In this document: piece after piece, positions 19,767-32,058 of the stretch | How the letters are laid out: the number at the start of each line of letters is the position of its first letter | Position numbering within the stretch: the first letter of the stretch is position 1 | NCBI GenBank assembly: GCA_019310965.1 | Contig: JAFDDG010000043.1 | Coordinates: 1 to 33,468, forward strand | Direction of reading: 5' to 3' | Source of the DNA: Deltaproteobacteria bacterium | Lineage (GTDB): Bacteria; Myxococcota_A; UBA9160; SMWR01 | DNA: 33,468 nt | Program-made: the position numbers and the translations under genes | The notes under the pieces: model-generated | Told to the model about the DNA's origin: nothing | The model's database searches: none | Seen by the model: the letters and a program-made list of their open reading frames with translations, nothing else

Positions 19767-20384
19767 GTGCTCTCGGGCACGGACTTCGACGCCCTGGGCA
19801 AGGCGACCTTCAGCGCCGTGGTGAGCGCAGGCGTCGACTGGGTACAGGTGCGCGAGCGGCAGCGGCCGGGCCAGGCGCTCCTGGCGCTGGTCGACGAGGT
19901 GCTGTGGGCGGCGCGGGCCGGCGCCGAGCGCGCGGGCCGCAGCGTGCAGGTGCTGGTGAACCGGCGCATCGACGTGGCGCTGGCCGTCGGCGCCGACGGC
20001 GTGCACCTGGGCTTCGACGGGGCGCCGCCCAGCGCGGCCCGTCGCCTGCTCGGCGAAGAGAGGCTGGTGAGTGCCGCGTGCCACGCGCCCGCGGAAGTCG
20101 ACGCCGCCGAGGGCGCAGACACCGTGCACCTGGCGCCGGTCTTCGCACCGCTCTCGAAGCCGGCGAGCCGGACACCCCTGGGCCTCGAAGCCCTCGCCCG
20201 GGCCGCGTGCAGCCGCCGCGAAGTTCTCGCCCAGGGCGGCATCACCCCCGACAACGCCGGGGCGTGCGTGGCTGCCGGTGCGCGGGGTGTCGCAGTGACC
20301 GGCAGCATCCTCGGCGCCGGCGATCCGGTGGCAGCGACCGCCGCCCTGCGCGCCGCACTCGACGCCGTGGCGGCCCCGAGCTGA
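19767..20384 (+). CDS. thiE: Thiamine-phosphate synthase ThiE (or TenI-like)
   Basis: Couples thiazole phosphate and HMP pyrophosphate to thiamine phosphate. The TIM-barrel protein shows DWVQVRERQRPGQ, VLVNRRIDVALAVGADGVHLG, HLAPVFAPLSKPASRTPLG, VLAQGGITPDNAGACVAAGARG and VAVTGSIL. Two departures need care. After GVHLG it has FDGAP instead of the usual GQ-x-D metal-binding turn. The only standard start, GTG 19767, cuts into the first beta strand; conserved-looking residues (PTLCLVLSG) continue upstream to a CTG at 19731 that would overlap the thiG stop as CTGA. It ends nine bases before the convergent epimerase. Operon position favours ThiE over TenI. Confidence 0.85.
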   Translation: MLSGTDFDALGKATFSAVVSAGVDWVQVRERQRPGQALLALVDEVLWAARAGAERAGRSVQVLVNRRIDVALAVGADGVHLGFDGAPPSAARRLLGEERLVSAACHAPAEVDAAEGADTVHLAPVFAPLSKPASRTPLGLEALARAACSRREVLAQGGITPDNAGACVAAGARGVAVTGSILGAGDPVAATAALRAALDAVAAPS

Positions 20385-20393
20385 GCACGCTCC

Positions 20394-21368
20394 TCAGGTG
20401 TTCGAGTAGATCCGCGCGTCCGGATCCGCGAGCAGGCCCGCGGTCACCAGCTCGCGGATCTCGCGCACGCCGTCCGGCAGGCGCCGGGTGATGCGGAAAT
20501 CGAGAGCGTCGCGAATCTTCGAGAAGTCGACCCGGTAGTCCCGCGGATCCTCGTCCCGGTGCACGCTGGAGATGCGCGCTTCGGGGATCTGGCGGCGAAT
20601 CTCGTCGGCGATCATGCGCTTCTGGTAGTTCTCGCCGGAATCGCCCACGCCGTAGACCTCGCCGTTCACCGCCGCGACGGGCGCTTCCAGCACCCGCCAC
20701 ACACCGCGCGCCAGGTCTGCCACGTGGCAGTAGGGCCGCCAGAACTGCTCGCCGAAGATCTCGAGTTCGCGTCCGAGAGCCACGTCGCGCACGAACTCGT
20801 TCACCGTCAGATCGAAGCGCATGCGCGGCGAGACGCCGTAGACGGTGGCAAAGCGCAACACCGTGCTGCAGAGCCCGGCGCGCCGCTCACCCTCGAGCAA
20901 CACCTGTTCGACGGCGACCTTGGTTTCGGCGTAGAGCGAGAGCGGACGCAGCGGCGAACTCTCGTTCATCAGCGCTTCGCCCTCATCGGAGCGACCGTAG
21001 TTGCTGCAGGTCGAGGCAAAAACGAAACGCGTAACGGCAGGAGTCGCCTGCACCTGCGCGTACAAGGCGAGCGCCGCATCGAGGTTGATCGCGCGGGCCA
21101 GCTCGGGCTGCGCCTTGCAGGCCGGATCGCCGACGATCGCGGCCAGATGCACCACGGCATCGCAGCCCTCGAGTGCCGCGCGCACGTCTCCGGCTTCGCG
21201 CACGTCTCCGAGCACGAAGCGAAAGCCCGGCTCGCCGAAGACCGCCAGCAGGCTCTCACCGCCGAACGAGAGATTGTCGAGACCCGTTACCCGATGGCCC
21301 GCGGCCAGCAGCTGCCGCACCAGCACGGAACCGATGTAGCCGGCGGCGCCGGTCACGAGTACGCGCAT
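20394..21368 (-). CDS. NAD-dependent sugar-nucleotide epimerase/dehydratase (extended SDR)
   Basis: Extended short-chain dehydrogenase of 324 residues, probably acting on a nucleotide sugar. The NAD-binding glycine motif is GAAGYIGS at 7-14, followed by VHLAAIVGDPACKAQPE, FASTCSNYG with the catalytic Ser/Thr region, and the YAETK pair (Tyr and Lys). The substrate region RPYCHVADLARGVWRVLEAP is typical of GalE- and RfbB-like enzymes. The substrate cannot be assigned. It follows the PglD-like acyltransferase gene by 25 bases on the same strand, suggesting a surface polysaccharide or glycan role for the pair. The ATG at 21368 gives MRVLVTGAAGYIG. Confidence 0.9.
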   Translation of the reverse strand: MRVLVTGAAGYIGSVLVRQLLAAGHRVTGLDNLSFGGESLLAVFGEPGFRFVLGDVREAGDVRAALEGCDAVVHLAAIVGDPACKAQPELARAINLDAALALYAQVQATPAVTRFVFASTCSNYGRSDEGEALMNESSPLRPLSLYAETKVAVEQVLLEGERRAGLCSTVLRFATVYGVSPRMRFDLTVNEFVRDVALGRELEIFGEQFWRPYCHVADLARGVWRVLEAPVAAVNGEVYGVGDSGENYQKRMIADEIRRQIPEARISSVHRDEDPRDYRVDFSKIRDALDFRITRRLPDGVREIRELVTAGLLADPDARIYSNT

Positions 21369-21393
21369 TCGCAGCTTCCCCCGTCGCTCCGCT

Positions 21394-22068
21394 TCATGTC
21401 GCGTCGCCCGGCTCGCGCGCCGGGTTGCCGGTCACCGTCACGTCCGGTGGCACGTCGCGGGTGACGACGGCGCCGGCCCCGACCACGGCGCGAGCGCCGA
21501 CACGCAGGCCCGGCAACACCACGGCCCCGCTGCCGATGAACGCGTCCGCGGCGCAGTGGACGGCACCGGCCAGCACCGCGCCCGGCCCCACCTGCACGCC
21601 ATCGGCGAGCTCGGCGTCATGATCGATGCTGGCCCGGGTGTTCACGATGCAGAAGTCGCCGATCCGGCTGCCCGTATTCACGACGGCTCCGGCGAAGACC
21701 ACGCTGCCCGCCCCCAGCCCGACATCCGGCGCCAGCGTCGCCGCCGGGTGAACGACGCTCGCGAGCTCGGCGCCGAGATCGCGCAGCGCCAGGCTGCGGG
21801 AGCGGCGCAGCGCCGCGTCGCCGATGCCCACCACGAAGGCGTGGGCGGCCACGAAGCCGGGCTGCGCGAGCTTTTCGTCACCGCCGAGCAGCATCCAGTC
21901 GCCGATGCGCTCGCCGGCAGCAGCGTCGGGCGCCAGAAGGCCCGCCACCTCGCAGCCCGCCGCTCGAGCCGCATCCGCGGCCACGCGCGCGTGGCCGCCT
22001 GCTCCCAACACCACCAGCGGCCGGCCGGGCTTGCGCGGGAATACGGACTCAGCAGGGCGCGAATTCAC
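21394..22068 (-). CDS. PglD/NeuD-type sugar O- or N-acyltransferase (hexapeptide repeat)
   Basis: Acyl-CoA-dependent sugar acyltransferase of about 224 residues. An N-terminal Rossmann-like nucleotide-sugar domain begins PLVVLGAGGHARVAADAARAAG. The left-handed beta-helix of hexapeptide repeats starts near HPAATLAPDVGLGAG. The NTRASIDHDAEL segment holds the catalytic histidine, and VGPGAVLAGAVHC and VVGAGAVVTRDVPP follow. This arrangement matches PglD and NeuD acetyltransferases. The sugar is unknown. Two GTG starts are possible, 22068 and 22095; I prefer 22068 because the domain begins soon after and the longer version would nearly touch the divergent htrA gene at 22116. Confidence 0.87.
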   Translation of the reverse strand: MNSRPAESVFPRKPGRPLVVLGAGGHARVAADAARAAGCEVAGLLAPDAAAGERIGDWMLLGGDEKLAQPGFVAAHAFVVGIGDAALRRSRSLALRDLGAELASVVHPAATLAPDVGLGAGSVVFAGAVVNTGSRIGDFCIVNTRASIDHDAELADGVQVGPGAVLAGAVHCAADAFIGSGAVVLPGLRVGARAVVGAGAVVTRDVPPDVTVTGNPAREPGDAT

Positions 22069-22115
22069 GTCGCCGCTGAGCTTACCGCGCCACACCCCGC
22101 GCTACCCTGCCCCGC

Positions 22116-23501
22116 ATGCCGAGTGATCGCAATGAAGCAAGCCGGCGCCGCGCGCGTCTCACCCGCGAGATGCTGACGCATGCCGCAATTGCGCTGGCGT
22201 TGCTGGCGCCGACCCGGTCGGCCGACGCCGACGACCCCTTCCTGCGCCACACCATCACGGTGAAGGTCGCAAAGGACGTGGGTCCGGCCGTGGTGAACAT
22301 CACCACCGAGCGAGACGTGCGGGGCGGGGGCTTGCGGCCCTTTGGTCGCGATCCCTTCTTCGACAGCTTCTTCCGGGATTTCTTCGAGCCGCGGCTGCCG
22401 CGCAAGACCCAGAGTCTGGGCTCCGGCGTGGTGATCGACCCCGAGGGCCACATCCTGACCAACGAGCACGTCGTGGCCCGGGCCAGTCGCATCCGCATCG
22501 CCTTCGCCGATGGCCGAGAGTTCGACGCGGAGCTGGTGGGTGCCGACCCGAACAACGACGTCGCCGTGCTGAAGGCAAAGAGCGACGAGAAGCTGCCCTG
22601 GATCCCGCTGGGCTCGTCCGAAGACCTGATGGTGGGCGAGCCGGTAATCGCCATCGGCAACCCCTTCGGGCTCTCGAGCACCGTGACCACCGGCGTGATC
22701 TCGGCCCTCGACCGCTCGATCCGCACCGAGAACCTCACCTACCACGGCTTCCTGCAGACCGACGCCTCGATCAACCCCGGCAACTCCGGCGGCCCGCTGC
22801 TCAACGCCCACGGCAGCCTGATCGCCATCAACACCGCGGTGTACCAGGGCGGCCAAGGCATCGGCTTCGCCATCCCGATCGACACCGCGGGCCGGGTGGT
22901 GCGCGAGCTCATCGAGGAGGGCGAGGTCTCGCCGGTCTGGCTCGGCATCGAGTTCCAGGACCTCACGCCGGATCTGATCCGCGCCCTCGACCTGCCGGCC
23001 AGCAGCGCCGGCGCGCTGGTGAACCAGGTGCGGGCCGGCAGCCCGGCCGCCCGGGCCGACGTGCGCCGCGGCGACGTGGTCACCAAGCTGGCGGGACGCC
23101 CGATCCGCAACGCGCGAAGCTTCTTCGAGATGCTCGACGCGATGGTCGAGGGCCAGGAGCTCGAGCTGCGACTGCTGCGGGCGGGCGCGGAGCGGCGCGC
23201 CTCGCTGACCGCCGAGGAGGTGCCGAAGGCCGTGATCGACGCCCTGGTGCGCGAGCGCATCGGCCTCGAGCTCCAACCCGCGGTTGGCGGGGGCTACGCC
23301 GTGGTCGAGGTGCGCCCGGGCAGCGGTGCCGAGCGCATCGGCCTCGAGGCCGGCGACCTGATTCTCGGCATCAACGGTCGTGCTCTGGAGGACGGCAACG
23401 CGCTGCGCAGCGCCGCTCTCGACCTGCGCGGGCGCAGCCGGGCGCGCATCGTGGTTGCCAGAGGAGGGGGGCGGTACCATGTCACCGTCCCGCTTCTCTG
23501 A
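22116..23501 (+). CDS. HtrA/DegP-family periplasmic serine protease (copy 1)
   Basis: ATP-independent protease/chaperone of 461 residues for misfolded envelope proteins. A basic start and the hydrophobic stretch AAIALALLAP (23-32) form a probable signal peptide. The trypsin-like domain carries the triad His118 (LTNEHVV), Asp148 (NNDVAVL) and Ser224 (GNSGGPL). Two PDZ domains follow, about 270-355 (LGIEFQDLTPDLIRAL) and 365-460 (VRPGSGAERIGLEAGDLILGINGR). The next gene on the same strand, 99 bases on, is a second member of the family. The two differ enough in sequence and N-terminus to have separate roles. Three genes in a row (htrA, htrA, clpB) make a protein quality-control cluster. Confidence 0.94.
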   Translation: MPSDRNEASRRRARLTREMLTHAAIALALLAPTRSADADDPFLRHTITVKVAKDVGPAVVNITTERDVRGGGLRPFGRDPFFDSFFRDFFEPRLPRKTQSLGSGVVIDPEGHILTNEHVVARASRIRIAFADGREFDAELVGADPNNDVAVLKAKSDEKLPWIPLGSSEDLMVGEPVIAIGNPFGLSSTVTTGVISALDRSIRTENLTYHGFLQTDASINPGNSGGPLLNAHGSLIAINTAVYQGGQGIGFAIPIDTAGRVVRELIEEGEVSPVWLGIEFQDLTPDLIRALDLPASSAGALVNQVRAGSPAARADVRRGDVVTKLAGRPIRNARSFFEMLDAMVEGQELELRLLRAGAERRASLTAEEVPKAVIDALVRERIGLELQPAVGGGYAVVEVRPGSGAERIGLEAGDLILGINGRALEDGNALRSAALDLRGRSRARIVVARGGGRYHVTVPLL

Positions 23502-23539
23502 GGTGCGCCCGGGCCCGCGGCGCATCTGGCCTCGAACCC

Positions 23540-23566
23540 GGAACCTGTCATCCCGTAGCGGGTTCC
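23540..23566. promoter_or_regulatory. Inverted repeat between the two htrA genes (candidate operator)
   Basis: GGAACC at 23540-23545 and GGTTCC at 23561-23566 form a 6-base inverted repeat with a 15-base spacer, inside the 99-base gap before the second htrA gene. GGAAC resembles the -35 element of envelope-stress ECF sigma factors, but I see no convincing matching -10. It may instead be a weak hairpin. Confidence 0.22.
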
Positions 23567-23600
23567 TACCTCCACGCAGGCAACTGCCAGGGAGAACTTC

Positions 23601-25124
<1,524 letters not shown>

Positions 25125-25137
25125 CAGCTCGAGGCAA

Positions 25138-25224
25138 GGGGACGGTGTTGCTTTCTTGCCTTTTCGACGGTCGCTGCGGCAGCGAGCCCCGCTGCTGAAA
25201 AGGCAAGAAAGCAACACCGTCCCC
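25138..25224. repeat. 87-bp palindromic REPIN/MITE-like element
   Basis: Two perfect 28-base arms (25138-25165 and 25197-25224) in inverted orientation flank a 31-base centre that itself contains the small palindrome CGCTGCGGCAGCG. The arms begin GGGGACGGTGTTGCTTTCTT and match the end repeats of the RAYT element at 5425-5452 and 6478-6503. It lies between the second htrA stop and clpB. In RNA it would fold into a long hairpin that could limit read-through or stabilise the htrA 3' end. Non-autonomous and probably moved by a RAYT. Confidence 0.88.
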
Positions 25225-25283
25225 GCTTGGGGTCCCGCGGGGAGGGGTTGCCGGCGCGGAGTGCGTGCATAGCTTGTTTGGCC

Positions 25284-27856
<2,573 letters not shown>

Positions 27857-27860
<4 letters not shown>

Positions 27861-29653
27861 CGCCTGCGAGGCACTTCGCCGAGATCGCGCCGCGGGTAGA
27901 GCGCGGCGCACTGAAAGCCGAGCCTCCGATACCACTCCCGCGTTCCCACCGCCGAGATCACCGCTAGGCTCGCATAGCCCGCCTCGCGCGCGATCTCGGC
28001 TGCGCGTTCGACGAGCCGACCGCCGAGCCCGGCGTGCTGCGCGGCGTCGCCGCTCTGGCCGACGGCGAGACTCGCGCCGTAGACATGCACTTCGCGGATC
28101 AGCGCAGCGCCTGCGAGCTCCGGATGCGGCGCCGGCGTCTTCGGCAGCAAGAGGCGCAGAAAGCCCACCAGCTGCCGATCTGGGGTCTCGAAGCTGACGA
28201 AACGCTCCTCGCCAATCGAGGTGACGAAGGCAGCCTCGCGCAGCTCGAGCGCGTCGGCGTCGAAGCCGTCGCCGCGAATCTCGCGAGCGCGGATGTCGCG
28301 GCAGCGCAGGCCTTCCGCGGCCAGGCGGCGCTCTGCCCACTCGCGCAAATTCGCGGTGTGGGTGCCGGCGACGATGTCGTGGGAGGAGAAATCGCGAATC
28401 ACGCGACTGAGGCGCAGCGTCTCCGGTGCGAGCTTCAAGCACGCGGTCACCACATCGAGTAGCTCCGCGTCGTCGTAAGGGCGCCAGTCACCGGCCTCGT
28501 AGTGGCGCATCAGCTCCGCGCTCGCGACGAGCATGCAGGGATAGAGCTTGAGCTCGTCCGGCTGGAAATCCGGATCGCGAAAGAGCTGCTCGAAGCCCGC
28601 AACATCCTGCTCTGGCGTCGAGCCGAGCAGGTTCAGCATGTAGTGGATCTGAAGCTTGAAACCGAAGCGGCGCAGCACGGCGAAGGCACGGCGCGTCTGT
28701 GCGACGTCGTGGCCGCGACGATTGGCCTCGAGCACGGCGTCGGAGAGGCTCTGCACGCCGAGCTGCACCTTGGTGGCGCCGAGCCGGCGCATGCGCAGGG
28801 CTTCGACGGCGTCGACCTCATCCGGCCGCGTCTCGAGGGAGAGCCCCACACAGCGCGCGCCGGCGCTCTCGTTCTCGCACTGGGCGGCCTCGAGCTCCGA
28901 CCACGTGGCGCTCTCGCTCGCGTGCAACAAGCCGCGCCCGTGCTCGCGCTCCAGGAACGCTCCGATGGCGCGGTTGTAGGCCCGATCGCCGCCGAGCGCC
29001 CGACCGTCCAGGGCGCGGAGGGCCTCGCGCCAGCGCGCCGGTGCGGCTCCCGCCGCGGCGCGCGCATCGCGCCCGGCACCGAAATCGTTCAGCGCGTCGA
29101 AGGTTCGCTTCACGAACCAGCGCTGATAGGGCTCGGGGTAATGACTCCAGGTTCCGCCGAGTACGATGAGCTCGATCTTCGAGGTCGGGTGCCCGATCTG
29201 GCGGTAGGCGCGCAGACGGTTCCAGGCCTGCAGGTAGGGGTCGAAGCGGTTGTCCTCGGCGCGCTGGGCACCGGGCTCGTCGGCGAGGTAGCTCTTGGGC
29301 ATGCGCACGTCGTTGGGACAGAAGATGCAGCGCCCCGGACACGGATAGGGCTTGGTCAGCAGCGTGACCGGCGTGACGCCCGAGAGTGTGCGCACCGGCC
29401 GCAGGCGCAAGCTCGCGACGAAAGCGTCTTCACTCGCGCCAAAGCGCTCCGTCCCGCCCAGCCCGCGAAAGCCGGCGATGATCTCGCTCTTGCGAAACAA
29501 TCCGCCGCCGCGTTTCGCGTGCCGGCGCACCAGGCGATCGAGGGCCTTCGCATCCAGGGCCGGCGCCGCCGCCAGCGCCGCGACCAGCGGCGCCAGCTCG
29601 TCGGCGTGGGCGGCGAGATCGAAGCCGTGATCGGTGCGACGCGCGCTGCGCAA
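27857..29653 (-). CDS. Elp3-type tRNA uridine-34 modification enzyme (radical SAM plus GNAT)
   Basis: Homologue of Elp3, the catalytic subunit of eukaryotic Elongator, which builds the carboxymethyl group on wobble uridine 34. The 598-residue protein has an N-terminal helical region, then the radical-SAM cluster Cys105, Cys109, Cys112 (CPGRCIFC). Elp3-specific stretches follow ([54 protein letters not shown]). The C-terminal GNAT acetyltransferase domain includes [11 protein letters not shown] and [20 protein letters not shown]. The TTG at 29653 has GGAGG five bases upstream, which decides the start; the frame extends to 29731 but would then overlap the divergent gene. It lies head-to-head with a Trm9-like methyltransferase. 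Confidence 0.93.
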
Positions 29654-29693
29654 ACCTGCCTCCAGGGGGGCTAGAGTACCGAGGCAGGTCAGC

Positions 29694-30446
29694 GTGGACG
29701 ACAACACCGCACGCCAGCTCGCCGACATCAACGCCGCCTTCTACGCGCGGCGAGCGGCGGATTTCAGTGCCAGCCGCGAGGGGCCGTGGCCCGGCTGGCG
29801 CCGCCTGCACGGGCTACTCGACGCCGAGGGGCTGCCGGCGGCCGCGCGTGTCCTCGACGTGGGCTGCGGCAACGCCCGGCTCGGGCGCTTTCTCGCCGAG
29901 GCACGCCCTGCCCTGCGCTACAGCGGCCTGGACAGCTGCGGCGAGCTCATCGCCATCGCCCAGGCGGAGGGAAGACTGGGCACCGCGCCGGAGTTTCTCG
30001 AGATCGACCTGGTGGGCGACGACCTCACGGCCGCACTCGGCGCGCGACGCTTCGACCTCATCGCCGGCTTCGGCCTGCTGCATCACGTGCCGGGCCGCGC
30101 ACGGCGTCGGGCGCTGCTCGCGACACTGCTGGCACGGCTCGCGCCGGGGGGACTCATGGCGCTGACCTGCTGGCGCCTCGTCGCCTTCGCGCGCTTCCGC
30201 GACAAGATCGTGCCGTGGGAAGCGGCACAGCCACCCGTCGACCCCGGGCGACTCGAGCCCGGCGACCACCTGCTGCCCTTCGGCGACGGGGGCGGCCTGC
30301 GCTACGTGCACTTCGCCCACGAAGACGAGACGGCGGAGCTCCTCGCCGAGCTGCCGGTCGAGCGCGTCGCCAGCTGGCGCGCGGACGGCCAGAACGACGA
30401 GCTCAACCAGTACTTCGTGGTTCGAGCGACCCGACCGCGCCCCTGA
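29694..30446 (+). CDS. Class I SAM methyltransferase resembling Trm9 tRNA wobble-uridine methyltransferase
   Basis: Methyltransferase of 250 residues. It has motif I VLDVGCGNARLG at 53-64, the acidic residue ending strand 2 (GLD, Asp80), motif IV in FDLIAGFGLLHHVPG, and LAPGGLMALTCWR. The C-terminal part carries GDHLLPFGDGGGLRYVHFAH and ends SWRADGQNDELNQYFVV. That layout resembles Trm9 and the ALKBH8 methyltransferase domain. Trm9 esterifies the carboxymethyl uridine made by Elongator, and the divergent neighbour 40 bases away is an Elp3. The link is my inference from motif layout plus position; a generic small-molecule methyltransferase is not excluded. The GTG at 29694 is chosen because it clears the elp3 start. 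Confidence 0.75.
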   Translation: MDDNTARQLADINAAFYARRAADFSASREGPWPGWRRLHGLLDAEGLPAAARVLDVGCGNARLGRFLAEARPALRYSGLDSCGELIAIAQAEGRLGTAPEFLEIDLVGDDLTAALGARRFDLIAGFGLLHHVPGRARRRALLATLLARLAPGGLMALTCWRLVAFARFRDKIVPWEAAQPPVDPGRLEPGDHLLPFGDGGGLRYVHFAHEDETAELLAELPVERVASWRADGQNDELNQYFVVRATRPRP

Positions 30447-30465
30447 TGCGCGACCGCGCGACGCA

Positions 30466-31224
30466 TTGAAGCGCCGCCTGCAATTCGACACATTCCCGCG
30501 CGTGGAAGGGATGCGCCGCAAGCTCGCTGGGAGCGCTGCCATCGGCGCCGCGCTCGAGCGCGGCGAGCCGTTGCGGCTCATCGTCCTCGATGGCGACCGC
30601 GAGGACGCGGCGGCGCGCGCTCTGGAAGGGCCGGCCCGCGCCGCCGGCGTGGCGATCCAGATCGTGGGCGAGCGCCACTTCGATCGACTGCGGCCGCCGA
30701 ACGGCCCGGGTGGCGCGGTGGCCCTGCTCGGCCCCGAGCCATCCGCCGGGCCCTCCGAGGTGCTCGCCCGCCCCGGCGCGGCCTGGCTGCTCCACGGCGT
30801 CGTCTACCCGGGCAACGCGGGCATGGCGATCCGCACCGCCGAGGTGAGCGGCGCCGCCGGCGTCTTCGTCGATGCCGCGTTCGATCACGCGCAGCGCCGC
30901 GAAGCGGTTCGCGCCTCGATGCGGGCAGACCGTTTCGTGCCGGTCCAGTGGGTCGCAGCCGACACGCTGCTGGCGGCCGCGCGCAAGGCTTCGCGCCGCA
31001 CGATCGCACTCGAAGACTCGGGCCGCGCCGCGCCCTGGGAGGTGGATCTGACGGGCCCGACACTCTTCGTCGTGGGCGGCGAGCACGCCGGTGTGTCGGA
31101 CAGCGTGCTCGCGCAGTGCGACGAGGTGGTGCGCATTCCGATGGCGGGATTCATCCGCTCCTACAACCTGCAGGCGGCGGTCGCGATGGTCGCGGCCGAG
31201 CGCATGCGCCAGGAGCAGACATGA
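30466..31224 (+). CDS. SpoU/TrmH-family RNA 2'-O-methyltransferase
   Basis: SPOUT-class RNA ribose methyltransferase of 252 residues. An N-terminal region (MRRKLAGSAAIGAAL) is followed by the catalytic domain with motif 1 YPGNAGMAIRTAEVSGA, where Asn117 and Arg123 are the expected key residues. Motif 2 is LFVVGGEHAGVSD (200-212) and motif 3 IPMAGFIRSYNLQAAVA (224-240). Motif 3 has RSYNLQ where most members have SLNVS. The RNA target, tRNA or rRNA, cannot be told. The TTG at 30466 begins the frame; an ATG at 30511 is an alternative. It follows the Trm9-like gene by 19 bases and overlaps the next gene as ATGA. Confidence 0.9.
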   Translation: MKRRLQFDTFPRVEGMRRKLAGSAAIGAALERGEPLRLIVLDGDREDAAARALEGPARAAGVAIQIVGERHFDRLRPPNGPGGAVALLGPEPSAGPSEVLARPGAAWLLHGVVYPGNAGMAIRTAEVSGAAGVFVDAAFDHAQRREAVRASMRADRFVPVQWVAADTLLAAARKASRRTIALEDSGRAAPWEVDLTGPTLFVVGGEHAGVSDSVLAQCDEVVRIPMAGFIRSYNLQAAVAMVAAERMRQEQT

Positions 31225-31982
31225 GATTCGGACGCCGGCGACGCCGACGCTCGCACAGCGATGACGACTTCGTGCCGACCAGCGAAGGCGCCACGTTCCG
31301 ACCGCCCTTCATCTCGCCACGCGACACCGGGCGCTGGGCCATCGGGCTGCTGCTCCTGACGATGGCGCTGGCGTGGATATCCATCGGGATCGACCTCTCG
31401 AATCTGAGGCAGATCTTCCAGGCCACCCACGGCACAGCCGTCCCGAGGGACCTGCGCACGGCACAGTTCACCACCGAGAGCTGGCTCGTGTCGGCCCAGC
31501 TCCTCGCCGTCTTCGCGACCGGCGTCGCTTTCATGGCGTGGCTCTACCAGCTGCGGGTCAACCTGCGGGCGCTCGGCGTGCGACGCCCGGTTTACCGTCG
31601 CGAGTGGTGCATCTGGGGCTTCCTGTTCCCGGGCGTGAACTTCTTCCGTCCCTACCAGGTGATGCGCGAAATCTGGCAGGCCAGCGATCCGGACAACCTC
31701 GACGCCTTCCTGTGGCGCCAGCAGCCGGTGCCGCAGCTCCTGGGCATCTGGTGGCTGAGCTTCCTCCTCAGCGTGAATCTGCGTCTGCTGGCGTGGCTCA
31801 GCGATATCGGTGCCGGCGTGAACCTGCAGAGAATCCAGGTCTCGATGAGCCTGCTGACGCTGGCGGACGTGGCCGCCGGCATCTCGGCGGGGCTCGCCTG
31901 CTTCGTGGTAACGCGCCTCAGCGAGAGCCAGGAAGCGAAGTGGGAAGCGCAATCCCAGCGCGACGCCACCGGGCACCCCTAA
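31221..31982 (+). CDS. DUF4328 domain membrane protein
   Basis: Integral membrane protein of 253 residues with a very basic start (MRFGRRRRRRSHSDDD). Four hydrophobic segments are seen at about 39-59, 88-110, 173-195 and 208-231. The DUF4328 signature is clear in WGFLFPGVNFFRPYQVMREIW (132-152), a cytosolic or membrane-edge loop of unknown function. The ATG overlaps the stop of the SpoU gene by four bases and has AGGAG upstream, so it is translated with it. Why a DUF4328 protein should be coupled to RNA methyltransferases is not apparent. The stop is followed by the leader region of the DAHP synthase gene. Confidence 0.87.
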   Translation: MRFGRRRRRRSHSDDDFVPTSEGATFRPPFISPRDTGRWAIGLLLLTMALAWISIGIDLSNLRQIFQATHGTAVPRDLRTAQFTTESWLVSAQLLAVFATGVAFMAWLYQLRVNLRALGVRRPVYRREWCIWGFLFPGVNFFRPYQVMREIWQASDPDNLDAFLWRQQPVPQLLGIWWLSFLLSVNLRLLAWLSDIGAGVNLQRIQVSMSLLTLADVAAGISAGLACFVVTRLSESQEAKWEAQSQRDATGHP

Positions 31983-32042
31983 CCCGGGCCGCATCGGCCG
32001 AGCCCCGGACCGCAGCCGGGTCTACTTTCCAAACCGCGTTTC

Positions 32043-32051
32043 TGATATGCT
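32043..32051 (+). promoter_or_regulatory. Candidate extended -10 promoter element for the aro leader
   Basis: TGATATGCT reads as an extended -10 (TG-n-TATGCT, four of six matches to TATAAT). No good -35 is present at 17 bases (TACTTT at 32023-32028 is poor). If it is used, transcription would start around 32058, right at the leader ATG, making the leader mRNA nearly leaderless. A more distal promoter is possible. Confidence 0.35.
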
Positions 32052-32058
32052 GAACCCC

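Noticed and set aside
25225-25283. CIRCE or sigma-32 promoter in front of clpB
   Set aside because: No TTAGCACTC-type inverted repeat and no CTTGAA/CCCCAT pair at proper spacing.
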